A stretch of DNA of 64,000 bases, from the NCBI GenBank assembly GCA_036426205.1, contig CM071573.1, positions 40,377,606 to 40,441,605 of the forward strand, written 5' to 3'. The DNA is from Ascaphus truei (Eukaryota > Chordata > Amphibia > Anura > Ascaphidae). The notes beneath the pieces were generated by a model. The model saw only the letters and a program-made list of their open reading frames with translations, made no database searches and had not been told where the DNA came from. Made by a program: the position numbers and the translations under genes. Below are positions 21,838 to 33,555 of the stretch, piece after piece (the first letter of the stretch is position 1; each line of letters starts with the position of its first letter).

Positions 21838-24800
21838 CTTTGCACTAAGCAGCATTAAATTGCATTCGCCAGGGGTTCGAATTCGCCATGTTTTTGGCGT
21901 GTTGCCCTCGCTGTATGCAGGAAAGGCCGAATCCCTGGCGAATGAATGCACCACCACCATTTGAAATAATGGCGAGTAACCTGTGGCGAGACAGGCTGCC
22001 TGGCGAGAAGCTGCCGAGAAGCCGTCCCCTGCCGAGACGCGTCTGCGGCAGAGAGAGATCCGCTGCTCTCTCTGCGCAAACATCGGCACATTAAAAATGA
22101 TTTTAAATACAATTTGATTCATAGGGTACATGTGCATGGGGTCTCCGGAGCTGAACCGCATTGGTTTCAGGTCCGGGGACCCCCTGCTTCCCGAGATACA
22201 GGCCCCTTTATGAGGTGCCGGTATCCCTCTGCTTTTAAATGTCCCGATCACGTGACCGCGGAATGTAAACAAAGCAGAGGGATACCGGCACCCCCTAAAG
22301 GGGCCTTTTGTAGAGGGAGAAGGGGTTGGCCCGGTATTAAAGGGGTTGCACCCCATATGGCCACCCCTGACCTCCCCAGGGAGGCAAGGGGTTAACTGGA
22401 CTGCGGTCCAGGAAGGTGGTTTACACCTTGTCATGTCATGAAAATGTATGTTCCCCTGTTCCCATGTTTCATTATAATCCTGTATTTTAAAGATGTTTTA
22501 AAGTGCATTTCTGTATCTCCAGTTCTGGAGGTCGCAGAGAGTTGATATTTGGCCAATATGTGGAGTCACTGTAGGCATTAAGAACTGGCAAATTTCGACC
22601 CACTGAACCCACCAGAATGGAACTTACTAATATGTGTAGATATTAAAGTGTATATGTATGGTATTTTGGATGTGCCCTGAAAATGCAGACTCCATCTGCT
22701 ATGCTACTAGGTCATGAAGGGCAGCCGGCTGATTGAGCCTAAGCACTGTGATCAAAAGTTAACTGCCTGATTGTTTACACGAAGTACTAATCAACAGATC
22801 AAGTACTAATCAACAGACTGCCACTCTAATTGTTACCTGAGGGTGGAGAATCATCAAACTGGAGTGGTTCTTAAGTGTTATGTCTACACCTACAAACAAT
22901 GCAGATACTTCATTTGATAGACTGGTCGTCGCCCCTGATTTAATTATGGGGCTACCCATAGAGTCCCAGTACACATGGGCTAATTAACTTGGGGGCATGG
23001 GTTAATCTGTGTCTCCACGTTAGGGATTGGATACAGATAATTGTTCACCAATAGTCTGTATTCAATGTTAAGAATATGGTTACACAGGTATATAAACTGT
23101 GTCAACCCTACAGTTTTTAGTTGTGCTTCTGATTCCACCTGGAATGTCACCGGATTGCTGGAGAATTGCTAGCTGATACTTCTCCACCCACCAACCCTAA
23201 GTAAGTGTTACCTTCTTGTCTGTTAATTGTACTATATTGCTGTGTTCACCTTTTTTAAGGAATAAATATATTTTATTATATCTAAGCCTCGTTCAGTTCA
23301 ACCCAGATATTTGGTGTTCATTATATCTTGTCATAAGCTACCGTGACACCTGTATCTCGGGAAGCAGGGGGTCCCGGACCTAAAACCAAAGCGGTTCAAC
23401 TCCGGAGACCCTCTGCACATCTACAGTATGAATAAAACACACATATCAATAAACACTCATTCCTTACCTTTGTGGCTATGTGCTATGGTAACGAAGCAGC
23501 ATGAATGTAGTTTTAATAATAGTGTACAGTGAGCAGGGGGTCCCCTGAGCTGAACCGCATTGCTTTGTGGACCAGGGACCCCCTGCTTCCCAAGTTACAG
23601 GCCATCGGGTGGCAGTGTCGCCGCCATCTTTATAGCGTCCCATACGCGACGTGCCCGCAATAAATATGGCAGCGACACTGGCACCGGTGCCCCAAACCGG
23701 GGGCCTGTAACTGGAAAACAAGGGTCCCTGAGCCAGAAATCAATGCGGTTCAGCTCAGGAGACCCCCTGCTCCCGCACAATAATATTAAAATACATAAAT
23801 GCTGCTTCATTACCATAGCGGATAGCCGCTAAGGCAATGAAGGGGTTAAGGCATAATAGCATGTTTATTGGGGACAATTGCCCCCAATAAACATTGGAAT
23901 AAACAACATACACCCCCTGTGTATTTAAAATACATAAAGAACAATCAATACAATAAATACATATAGTACTCACCCTTGTCCGGCTGCCACGATGAAGGCC
24001 ATCCTCATCTTCATCACCGTCCATGCCCCCCTCCGCTGCTGCAAAACAGAAACAACAATAAAAACATCCAATGTAATGTCCCCTAACCCCTTAATCACCA
24101 TAGCGATTAACCGCTACAGTCATTAAGGGGTTAACCCACCCTCACCCACCACTCGGGAGGCCTACATACCCTCCCCCACCCCGTGAGGCCTAACCACCCT
24201 CACCCACTACCCAGCAGGGAGGCCTACCCACATACCCTTGGGACCAATACCCCCCCACCCCAGTACCCACAATAAAAACAATACACTGCCCCACAATAAA
24301 CATCATTCTATTTATTAAATACATAACCTACCCCCTGTGCCCCCCCCACATGATTTATCCTTTTACATACAGGGTTCATACCCCAGGCTCACGTGAGTCC
24401 CCGGTGGGCCTGACGGGTCACCTCACAGACCTACAGGTTAGCAGCAACTTGTTTCATACAGGTTCTGGAGGCCTGTTGGTGGGTCCTGCCAGGCGCCATG
24501 GCCCACCATGTGGTCTCCGCGGGTCACCGTGGGCCACAATTGGGTCCCCACGGTAGGCCCGCGAATGTCTGGGAGCCCCGGGTCAGACCCACAGGTGTCT
24601 GAGGGGCCTTGGGTGGTTCCCACGGGGGTCTGGGGACCCACGGGTGGGCACTATGGGTCCACGATGCCCCCACAGATGTGAGGCCACCGGTTCTTCCCCG
24701 CACACTACGGGTCCGCGGTGCCCCCACAGATGTGGGGCCACCGGTTCTTCCCCGCAGGTGTCCCCCGTGGACCACGCAGCATGATACCCGTGAGATACCC

Positions 24801-25250
24801 GAGGATACCGCAGGTGGTCTCCAGAGGTCTCACGCAGAACCAAAAGGAACAAACCCTGAATGTAAAATAAATAAACCTGACCTATACATTCAATACATCA
24901 ATCCCCACCCACCCCAACCCATACAGTACAATAATGTGCAAAATAACTATTATCCAGATAGGGATAATAGATTATTTGCCCATTATTAAACACATTAACT
25001 AGCATATTAAAATAAATAAAGTACTACTGACCTCATCAATAAGAAGCCCCCGTCGCCAGCAAAATCCTTGTCCTCCGTTGCCCACAAAATACATAGCCAA
25101 TACATTGCAATTACATTCAGATATCAATCACCCCTTAATCACCTTATCGGATAATAACTGCAAAGGTAATTAAGGGGTTAAGCCACCCTGGCCCGATACC
25201 CACCCTTCACCCATTCATTTGTACAGTGGCTTCATCATGCAACTATATAT
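21838..25250. repeat. Multi-palindrome repeat family, copy B (split by a solo LTR)
   Basis: Same module order as copy A. Palindrome 1 (about 22140-22308 continued at 23349-23420) has arms GACCCCCTGCTTCCCGAGAT and a CACGTGAC-type core. Palindrome 2 is at 23520-23780. Then come the AGCGG..CCGCT hairpin (about 23815), TTTATTGGGGACAATTGCCCCCAATAAA (23870-23893), the CCTTAATCACC..GGTTAA hairpin near 24090-24135, and the GC-rich minisatellite (24390-24830). There is no coding sequence. Ends are approximate. Confidence 0.6.
22309..23348 (+). mobile_element. Solo LTR inside palindromic repeat copy B
   Basis: TGTAGAGGGAG...TACCGTGACA, 1,040 bp. The flanks CCTTT and CCTGT are a 5-bp target duplication with one difference. 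Removing it restores the palindrome arm (GGGGCC|TGTATCTCGGG). It contains TATATAAACTG (about 23092), AATAAATAT (about 23262) and a following GT-rich stretch, consistent with plus-strand LTR promoter and poly(A) signals. No internal element is left. Confidence 0.85.
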
Positions 25251-25276
25251 ATACACACATATATATATATATATAT
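25247..25276. repeat. TA/CA microsatellite
   Basis: TATATATATACACACATATATATATATA. Confidence 0.9.
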
Positions 25277-25299
25277 GAAACAAAAAGAAAACAGCGCGG

Positions 25300-26180
25300 C
25301 TCCCATAGCGTAAAATTGTAATTTAATATTAAAAATGTTGTGTAGATGAATCACGGACACTTACAATGTGCAGGTAAAATAAAGGCATGAATATAAGATC
25401 GTTTGTAGTCACCACGATGGAGCCTCTGTGGAGAGATGGTACTGGGATGTCCTACACACTCTTGCTACGAACGCCAGGTGGGTGCGCGCACACCTAATCT
25501 CCTCCTGGAAATATATATAAAAAAAAATTGGAGTAGCGCCTTAGGAAGCTTGATAAGGATAAATCAGCTGTGTAAATCAGATAGTTAACAAGGCTATTGA
25601 CCAAAGAATCCCCAAAAGGGCGAATTTGTAATAAAAACAACTGTAATCTATAGCAAAAATAAAAAATATGAAACATAAAAAATAAAATAAAAACCAGATG
25701 TCAGTTGAAATTCCAAAAAATGTACTTAGTCCACTGGAGTTTTGCTGCCCGTATATAAGGATCACCAAATCCCAAGGATATCTGCAGAAAACAAGAAGAA
25801 AAAACAGGCGCACTCCTAGTGTGAAAAAGTATAAAACAGTATTTATGGGATTGTAAAATATAAAAAGCGCACTGACAAATAGAGTAAAAATAATAGCATT
25901 TATGAGATATATTCAATCGCCTTGAAGCTGTGAAGGGAATGTATCAGCCTGTCCCGTTGGTGCCACCTCTGGTGTATCCGTTGGTTCAGCAAGGTGCACT
26001 GGAGCCACCGCAGCCAGATGATGTAATAATAAGCAACATGGTCAGAGACTCCCTCCAGATACACCTCCCACAGCTCTCACTGCTCACCAGCAGGCAACTG
26101 CAAAACCGGAAGCGACAGCAGTCCCAAGCAAAATAGCAACAGCTCCAAGGTACTCTCTCCGTTCGTGCAGTAATGTCAGC
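25300..26180. other. Unclassified sequence, probably old repeats
   Basis: AT-rich, with scattered GCGCACTC and AACAGTATTTATGGGATT motifs typical of interspersed repeats. The 68-codon frame at 25930-26136 (QPVPLVPPLVYPLVQQG) has no family I know and no splice context that convinces me. Confidence 0.35.
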
Positions 26181-26214
26181 CACAAACTCGCCTCTTTGGG
26201 AAATGCCCTAAGCG

Positions 26215-26590
26215 TTTCGTCACTAAGGACTTCGTCTGATTGGCTCTAGTACCATGTGACAGGCTTTTAATGACGTCACATCCGTTCTCCCCCAAGCCTC
26301 TGTCACATGGTCTACTAGAGCCAATCAGAATAGGGATAGACTTCCCATGCTCTGATTGACTACCGTACCATGTGAGGCCGGCCATCTTTCTTATCATCAC
26401 GTCATCTTAAAGGCAATTGAAGCACAGCCATTCTGATTGGCTGTGCTTTCATTGCCTTTAAATGACGTCATCATTTTATTTTCTCGACCAAACTACATGG
26501 TTTTCACGGCCCAATCAGGGCCGTGGGAACCATATGACGAAAATGTGATGTCATAGGCCTATAAAAGCCTATGTCGTCTCATTTTGAAGG
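26215..26590. repeat. Chain of short hairpins
   Basis: Consecutive inverted repeats: CCATGTGACAGGC../..GCCTCTGTCACATGG (26252-26310); AAAGGCAATTGAAGCACAGCC/GGCTGTGCTTTCATTGCCTTT (26409-26460); CACGGCCC..GGGCCGTG (26507-26525); ATAGGCCTATAAAAGCCTAT (26553-26572). TGACGTCA-type motifs lie between them. This resembles the modular palindromes of the 12.4-14.3 and 21.8-25.3 kb repeats. Confidence 0.7.
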
Positions 26591-26723
26591 CAGACGCCGA
26601 GGAGGAAGGACCTCCTACAGAAGAAGAAGGCCAGGGCGTGGCCGAAGAAGACAAGAAGACCCCGGAAGAGAGCGGAAGAAGATACAAGAAAGAAGAATAC
26701 AGATGAAGATGGATTACAAATAG
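26571..26723 (+). other. Small Arg-rich open frame (50 codons), doubtful
   Basis: ATG to TAG encodes a very basic peptide starting MSSHFEGRRRGGRTSYRRRR and ending KMDYK. It begins at the edge of the last hairpin. TATAAA lies only 6-11 bases before the ATG, too near to be its promoter, so transcription from there is unlikely. The purine-rich GAAGAA/AGAAGA composition could give this frame by chance. No family is recognised. Confidence 0.2.
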
Positions 26724-27600
26724 AAGACCCATAGATTGTTTTGGTGTTTTATTTTAATGTTTATTATTTTATGGTTTATTATTTTATGGGTTCCTGTGTG
26801 TGGATTGGTTCGAGAGTAAGCTGTTCAACGGGAGTCGGTGAGTGGGTCAAGTAATGGTAAGTGAACAAAAGAAATGTATTTTATTTAACGTGTTCATTTT
26901 TTTTTGTTTTTTTACATGTGGTTTTTTTTTTTTGGTACATCATTTCTTGCCACTGTATGTATGTATGTCTAGATCGATATATACATACAGGGTAAGAAAT
27001 TATGTTGTTTTAAAAGCTTGTTTTGCTGTGTTTAAAATGTTTTTGGCTATGCTGCTATGCATAAATGTGTGTGTAATGTATTTTAAAATTAGATAGATGT
27101 AATTTTTGGTCTTGTGTGGTGTACTTTAGGTCAGGATGAGGCTTGCTTTTGTATATTCTATTCTTTTTGGTACTTATATTTTGTCTGAGGATAACTTGTT
27201 CTGTTTAATGATTGAAATAGTTAATTGTTTAATTGTTATGGATGGAATTTAAATTGTTTAGTGATTTAATTAATGAATGCTAATTGATTTATGGTTACTT
27301 GATTGGTTTAAATAGTATACTTGTTTGGATGTATTGGTATTTTGTTTGGAAGATGTTATTGTTAACATTCATTGGCAGAGTGTACATGGTGTATAGATTG
27401 TATGCATCATGTATACAATGTAAATGCAATGTTTTGATTGGCATTCGAGGCTTTTGATTGGCATTTGAGCTTTTGATTGGAAGATGAGATTGGATTTTTT
27501 AAGGAAATATGATTTTATTGTACTGTCTCTGTATGGAGAAGTGGTATTTGTAGTAGAGCATGTTTTTGATTACCCTTCTACATTTATTTGTATATTGGTT

Positions 27601-27603
<3 letters not shown>

Positions 27604-27651
<48 letters not shown>
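27604..27651. repeat. GT microsatellite
   Basis: About 24 uninterrupted TG units. Confidence 0.97.
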
Positions 27652-27655
<4 letters not shown>

Positions 27656-28039
27656 AATTTAAAATTAAACTCTTCTTAGCCCCTCAGAGATCTAAACTTC
27701 TAAAATAAAAGATTAAAGCTTCTTTTCCTTGTAACACAAATACATCAGTCTCAAATACCTTAGCACCTTACAAAGTCAACCTACAAAATCAGATTTGGGT
27801 CAATAATGGGAAATTGCTGATTTTATCAGTAATATTCTATTGGAAGTTTATGGGCCAGATCCACAGAGCTCTGTTAAATCAGGCAAACTAAAACAGCAGT
27901 GCACATGACTTTCCCTCAGGTTACACATATCCACAAAGCTAATTATATGCAGAATGTGTGTTAATATATATATATATTTTTATTTTTTTAAAGAAAAACT
28001 TATTACAAGACAACCAAAACACACAACAATATATATGCA

Positions 28040-28043
<4 letters not shown>

Positions 28044-28093
<50 letters not shown>
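28044..28093. repeat. TA microsatellite
   Basis: About 25 TA units. Confidence 0.97.
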
Positions 28094-28096
<3 letters not shown>

Positions 28097-28398
28097 ATAA
28101 ACCGCACAAATATAGGGCAGTAGGGCGGGATTCAAGCAGGAATAGAAGCAGAAGAGGATGAGTACCCCAGAGTCCATTCTTTATAGCCCCTCCCCTTAGG
28201 TTCAGCCCCCTGAACTCTGACCTAATATCCCACTTTCCTTAATCCCTACAGATCGGGCCTCCGCCCTCTTCTGTCATGCCCCCCTTCCTGAGGGGTACTG
28301 GGAGCTCCTTGAAGTTCTGTATGTTTAGTGTTTTTCAAGAGTTGCAGTGCCTTCCGTTAGTGACAGGGTTCAGCATCAGTGATCAGCATCCTTTATAC

Positions 28399-28575
28399 CA
28401 GAGGTGGCCAACTCCAGTCCTCAAGGGGCACCAACAGGTCAGGTTTTAAGGCTATCCCTGCTTCAGTAGCTCAGTCGTTGACTGAGCCACTAATTGACCC
28501 ACCTGTGCTTAAGCAGGGATATCCTTAAAACCTGACCTGTTTCTGGCCCTCGAGGACTGGAGTTGGCCACATTTA
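28399..28575. mobile_element. hAT-type palindromic MITE
   Basis: CAGAGGTGGCCAACTCCAG at one end and its mirror CTGGAGTTGGCCAC at the other. It is the same family as 18096 and 56008. The right end is eroded and no target duplication is visible. Confidence 0.8.
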
Positions 28576-29054
28576 GAAAGAGGATTAATTTGAATGCTGA
28601 GCAATAAATAGGAGCCTGGTTTCTATCATGAAATTCCTAATTGTCTGTATTGACATGTTAGAATGAATGTGGTACGTGTCCAGTCATTTTTCCCATGATT
28701 AATAGCTTTGTAATATAGTATCGACTTATGCATTAAATGGAGACCAATTTATTTTCCATTCAATCCCTTTCAAAGGCACAGTCATGGCTAGAATTTTTGG
28801 GCTGTAACAGCCCATGAAATTACTGGATGCTTTATAATTTCCAGATAAAGGTCCGAGCTTTTATCCATGAACCCTGTAATCCGGTATTCTGCGCTTCATT
28901 AACTATACCAGAGCTGGGGGCTCTGTTCTTGCAGACACACCCAATGTCACAACCTATACATAATACATAAATCAACTTGTAACTATTAGTGCAGGTGCAG
29001 TTGAGGTCCCATGGGCATTTAATTTAACCCCAAGAAGTTCAGATGTAGCAGGAC

Positions 29055-29480
29055 TTATTGTCTCCGGCACTGACATGGGTGGATTGTCTTACCGGGCATT
29101 CGGGCTTGCTCCGGTGGGCCAGTGCTGCGGGCAACACATTCCACATCACCGGCCCACAGCACATCTGCAGCACCGGCCCACAGCACACCTGCAGTACCGA
29201 TCCACAGGTGGGGTGTTGCTGCGTTATGCATCGTGCTTACAGAGGTGCCGCGCTCTTTCCCCACAACAATTAAACTGATTGCCGGGAGAGAGAGCGGGGC
29301 CTCTGTAAGATTTACGTTTTCCAGAGCAGCCCTCCTCCTTCAACATCACAGCTGCATGTGGCGCTGCATCATCATGGTGACGCATTGCCATTACAACATG
29401 CAGTCATGTGATGCAGCAGTGTGGAGAAGATGCGGCAGCCGATGAGGATTTGCAGGGGTTGGGCTTTAGAGAATGCCGGC
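29055..29480. repeat. CpG-rich MITE-like block
   Basis: The core TACAGAGGTGCCGCGCTCTTTCCCCACA..GCGGGGCCTCTGTAAG is an inverted repeat. It also occurs at 49370-49440 and in variant form at 57790 and 43120. The ends are not clear here. A short tandem CCGGCCCACAGCACA (29150-29190) is inside. Confidence 0.5.
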
Positions 29481-29587
29481 CGGGCCGCATGGGATTGGTT
29501 GAAGGATGCCGGGGGCGGGTCTTTGTAGGATGCCGGGCCGCAGGGGACTGGTTGGAGGACAGAGCACACTGAGCTGCTTCCTTCTCA

Positions 29588-29588
29588 G

Positions 29589-29619
<31 letters not shown>

Positions 29620-29692
29620 AGGTCAGTGGCTCTGTATGTGTGTGTGTAGGTCAGTGGCTCTGTGTGTGTGTGTGTTTGTGTAGGTGTGTGTA
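29588..29692. repeat. GT-rich microsatellite
   Basis: GTGTGTGTG runs with two copies of AGGTCAGTGGCTCTG. Confidence 0.9.
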
Positions 29693-30443
29693 TGTAAGGA
29701 ATCGGGGAACACGACCTTTGCGACACAGACCTTTGCGACACCTGTCGCCGCACAGACTTCCACTCTGGCACCCGCGCGTGCGCGCACCCCGCTCTGCTTA
29801 CAGAGCGCGCCCACGCAGCTCTTCTAGGTTGCCACAGAGCTTAACTCCGCCCCCTTGGACGCGCCGCGCTTCTCTCTCGCGGCGTGCACACGTGACGCCA
29901 TGCACCGCTCCCAGCTGCATGACAAGTTCTCATCAAGTCCACTTGTCTCCTGCAGCCAATCCTTGCCGCGCCTCTGCTCCGCCTCCATTGCTACTGGTTC
30001 CTGTGCGCTACTAATACCCTGCACTTCCCTTCCTGCTTTGCTGAGCATAACTTGTTGTAGCCTTGAGCTCCTGCATTTGTTGTGCCTTGCTCCTGTCTTG
30101 TCTTTCTTGCAGTTTGGATTCTACGTGTACCGACCCGGCTTGACTTCTGAACCCCTCTGGATATTACCTTCGACTCTGCATACCTCTCCAACCCAGACCA
30201 CGGCTATACAGACTTCTACGATTCTGACCTCTCCAGTCTCAGACCACGGCTATACAGACTTTGACCATTCTGATCTCTCCATCCCAAGACCTTGGCAAGT
30301 ATCAGGACTAACCCACTCCCAGACCTGGCTACATTGACAATCCGCCTGCCAGGCACGTTTCCGCTGCTGTGGGTGCGTGGTTTTATACTTCCCCACCTCA
30401 GTACCGGGGTCCTGTCTTGCTCATGGGCAGCGCAGGCGTTACA
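29693..30443 (+). mobile_element. Solo LTR with perfect 5-bp target duplication
   Basis: Starts TGTAAGGAATCGGGG and ends AGGCGTTACA, with TGTAA/TTACA terminal inversion. GTGTA stands on both sides (29688-29692, 30444-30448). The body is rich in CCTTGC/TCCTG motifs, with a 50-bp internal duplication (AGACCACGGCTATACAGACT, about 30196 and 30240). It looks like a Ty3/gypsy-type LTR left by recombination. The long plus-strand open frame over it is not a gene. Confidence 0.85.
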
Positions 30444-30448
30444 GTGTA

Positions 30449-31345
30449 GAAATGAGGAGGGGGGAGATATGGGGAGGGGGAGATATGGAGAGGAGGAGAT
30501 ATGGGGAGGGGGAGATATGGGGAGGGGAGAAATGAGGAGCTGAGGGGGAGATATGAGGAGGGAAGGGGAGGGGGAGAAATGAGGAGCTGAGGGGGAGATA
30601 TGAGGAGGGCAGGGATAGAGAAATGAGGAGGGGGAGATATGAGGAGCTGAGGGGGAGATATGAGGAGCTGAGGGGGAGATATGGGGAGGGGGAGATATGG
30701 GGAAGGGATGGGGGAGGTATTAGGAGATATAAGGCGGGGATGGGGAGATATGAGGAGGGGAGAAATGAGGAGCTGAGGGGGAAATATGAGAGGAGGGGGA
30801 AATATTAGGAGATATGAGGCGGGGAGGGGGAGATAAGGAGGGCAGGAGGAGATATGAGGAGGGGAGAAATGAGCTGAGGGGGAGATGGGGAGCTGGAGAT
30901 ATGAGTAGAAGAGGGGGAAATATGAGGAGGGGAGGGGAAATATGAGGAGGGGAGGGAGAGGTATGAGGAGAGGAGGGGGAGATATGAGGAGGGGAGGGGG
31001 AGGTATTAGATGGGGAGGGGATATATGAGATGGGGAGGAGATATGAGGCTGGGGAGGAGGAGATATGAGGGGAGGGGTGATATGAGGAGGGGGAGATGTG
31101 AGGAGGGGGAACGGAAGATATGAGGAGGGGGAAGGGTGTAGGTATGAGGAGGGGAGGGGGAAGGTGTGAGGAAAGGATGGGGAGGGAGAGGTATGAGGAG
31201 CGGGCAGTATGAGTAGAGGAGGGGAGGTATATGGAGAGTTGGGGGAGGTATGAGGGGAGGAGAAGAGGGGGAGGTATAAGGAGAGGGGGAAGTATGAGAT
31301 GGGGAGGGGGAGGTATGAGGAGGGGAAGGGCTGTGTGTGTAGGTC
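30449..31345. repeat. Polypurine tandem array (GGGGGAGATATGAGGA-like)
   Basis: About 0.9 kb of almost pure G and A on the plus strand, built from 12-18-bp variants of GGGGGAGATATGAGGA. It starts directly at the right target duplication of the solo LTR. It is followed by GT repeats (31330-31378). Confidence 0.95.
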
Positions 31346-31679
31346 AGTGTGTGTGTGTGTGTGTGTGTCTCACTGTGTGTGCACGTCTATTGGGGAGGGA
31401 GGTTGAGTGTGGGGAGGGGAGAAAAATAAATGGGGGTGGGGGTGTAATAGAGGGGGGGAAGGAAAGGGTGACTGGGGAGTGTGAGGTGGGGTGAGTGAGG
31501 TGGTGTGTGAGAAGGGGGGTTCTCGCAATGCCGCCAAAACCTGGGTAGGGGGACCTGGTGGAAATGTTGGTCCTGGGCCCTGGGAAGGATGTCTGCGGCC
31601 CTGCATGGCAGTGATGTCACTGACTGCCACGAGGAGAGCAAGAGACCCTATTTTGCAAAGTGTAATATACACAAGGTCA

Positions 31680-31830
31680 GGAATGTCACATTTTTAAAAT
31701 GTCTTAATTTTAATTAATGCCTACTTTTTTAATTTAATTTTAATTTGTCAATTAATTATTTAATTTTAATTTGTTAATTATTTTAAATTGTAATTAATGT
31801 CTTCATTATTTAATTTTAATTAAAGTAGAG
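31680..31830. repeat. TTTAATTTTAATT-rich tract
   Basis: Degenerate repeats of TAATTTTAATT. No gene. Confidence 0.7.
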
Positions 31831-32179
31831 TAGAGAAAGTACATTTCAGATTTCAGGCTGCAAAGTGGTTTGTTTTATTTCTGAAAGTGAAATCCCTTTT
31901 TACTTAATAGAATTTGTTATGTTGAAGTTAAACGCTAAAGGTGGTTTGTGGGTTTTTCTCTGCTGCTGTCTAGAAATGTAAACGTATTGCATTTAAATGC
32001 TGATTTCAAATTCATATTTGTGCATCCTTTTTCCTGCAGCGTGGGCACGGACGTGCCTGCCACGTGTCGTGCCTGCCACGAGGATGAGTTTTGACAGACC
32101 ACCAATGATCCATACAGACCTCAGGTCAGTCCAGAAAATAATAAAAATAATTTTTAAAAAAATATGTTGCTTTTCATTT

Positions 32180-32199
32180 CCCCCCCCCCCCCCCCCCCG
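32180..32199. repeat. Poly(C) run
   Basis: About 19-20 consecutive C. Confidence 0.95.
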
Positions 32200-32439
32200 A
32201 CTATTTTAGAAAACAGATATACAGTAGATAACCGGCGCATCAGAAACAGATTGATCCTTTTCATAAAGTATAAATCTCCGCTTGGACCATTCACTATATA
32301 GGGTATAGATACAGCATCCCTGGCAGGGGATAAGGGACTAGTACCTACAGTAGTGCTATCTAGCACACATGTGTAGTACAAATAATGTCCCTTATAAAGC
32401 TGGTAAGTATATAAATCCACAGGGGTAACTCACTGTTGG

Positions 32440-32850
32440 GGCTCCCAGGTCCTCAGTGCGGTCCAAATGGTCCAAACGGTGTGCAGATCCACCAGAGGAT
32501 GAACAGGAGAAAAATGGAGAAGGGCAGCGCACTGCCAGACAAACAGGAGGAGGCTCACATTAAAATAAATCCTTTTATTCTTAAACTGGATCCAACAGAA
32601 CCAATAGAGAGCTCAGAAATCACCACATCTACGCGTTTCGTGCCGTGTGCCCTTTATCATGGTGTAACACACAACCAGGGGGTGAGGGAGCAGAGAGAGC
32701 GAGAACGGGAAGGGAAGAGGGGGAGACGAGAGTTTGTGTTATGTTAAGAATTGGAAATAAATACAGTTTGAAGTAGTAATTATCCCCTCCGAACTGGGCA
32801 TTCCTGCCCAATAATGCCCTAGCTGTAAGAGTTGAAGGGCCCAAGCAAAG
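32440..32850. repeat. Unclassified interspersed repeat with ACGCGTTTCG motif
   Basis: CAGCGCACTGCCAGACA...CTACGCGTTTCGTGCCGTGTGCCCTTTATCATGGTG is a type of non-coding block often seen in frog DNA. A related AAACGCGTGTCGG occurs at 36517. Confidence 0.4.
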
Positions 32851-32854
32851 CCCC

Positions 32855-33555
32855 CACCTCTATATACACACAAACACACACTGCAGGGCCCACCTCCTAT
32901 ACACACAAACGGTAGGGGCCCCCTCTATATACACAAACACACTGCAGGGCCCACCTCTATACACACACTGCAGCCCCCACCTCTATACACACAAACACAC
33001 ACTGCAGAGCCCACCTCTGTACACACAAACACACACTGCAGGGCCCACCTCTGTACACACAAAAACACTGCAGCCCCCACCTCTGTACACACAAACACAC
33101 TGCAGCCCCCACCTCTGTACACACAAACAGACACTGCAGCCCCCACCTCTGTACACACAAACACACACTGCAGCCCCCACCTCTATACACACAAACACAC
33201 ACTGCAGCGCCCACCTCTATACACACAAACACACACTGCAGCCCCCACCTCTGTACATACAAACACACACTGCAGGGCCCACCTCTTTACACACACAAAC
33301 ACACACTGCAGGGCCCACCTCTGAACACACAAACACACACTGCAGCCCCCATCTCTGTACACACAAACACACTGCAGGGCCCACCTCTGTACACACACAC
33401 AAACACATACTGCAGGGCCCACCTCTATACACACAAACACACACTGCAGCCATCCACCTCTGTACACACAAACACACTGCAGGGTCCACTTCTGCACACA
33501 CAAACACACACTGCAGCCCCCACCTCTGTACACACAAACACACACTGCAGCTAGG
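32855..33555. repeat. 36-bp minisatellite
   Basis: About 19 copies of a roughly 36-bp unit (ACACTGCAGCCCCCACCTCT plus an ACACAAACACAC linker), alternating GCAGCCCCC and GCAGGGCCC variants. The minus-strand Cys/Val open frames come from the repeat unit and are not genes. Confidence 0.95.

Noticed and set aside
21880..21900. GGGGTTCGAATTCGCC resembling a tRNA T-arm
   Set aside because: No acceptor stem, anticodon arm or A box in the right place. It is part of the palindrome repeat.
26560..26565. TATAAA box before the small Arg-rich frame
   Set aside because: Only 6 bases from the ATG and part of a hairpin loop (ATAGGC..GCCTAT), so not credible as that frame's promoter.
29640..30337. 124- and 160-codon frames
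   Set aside because: They cross a solo LTR with perfect target duplications. There is no protein family likeness.
32027..32145. Exon-like piece with TTTCCTGCAG acceptor and CAG|GTCAGT donor
   Set aside because: Short, no family recognised in any frame, and no partner exon.
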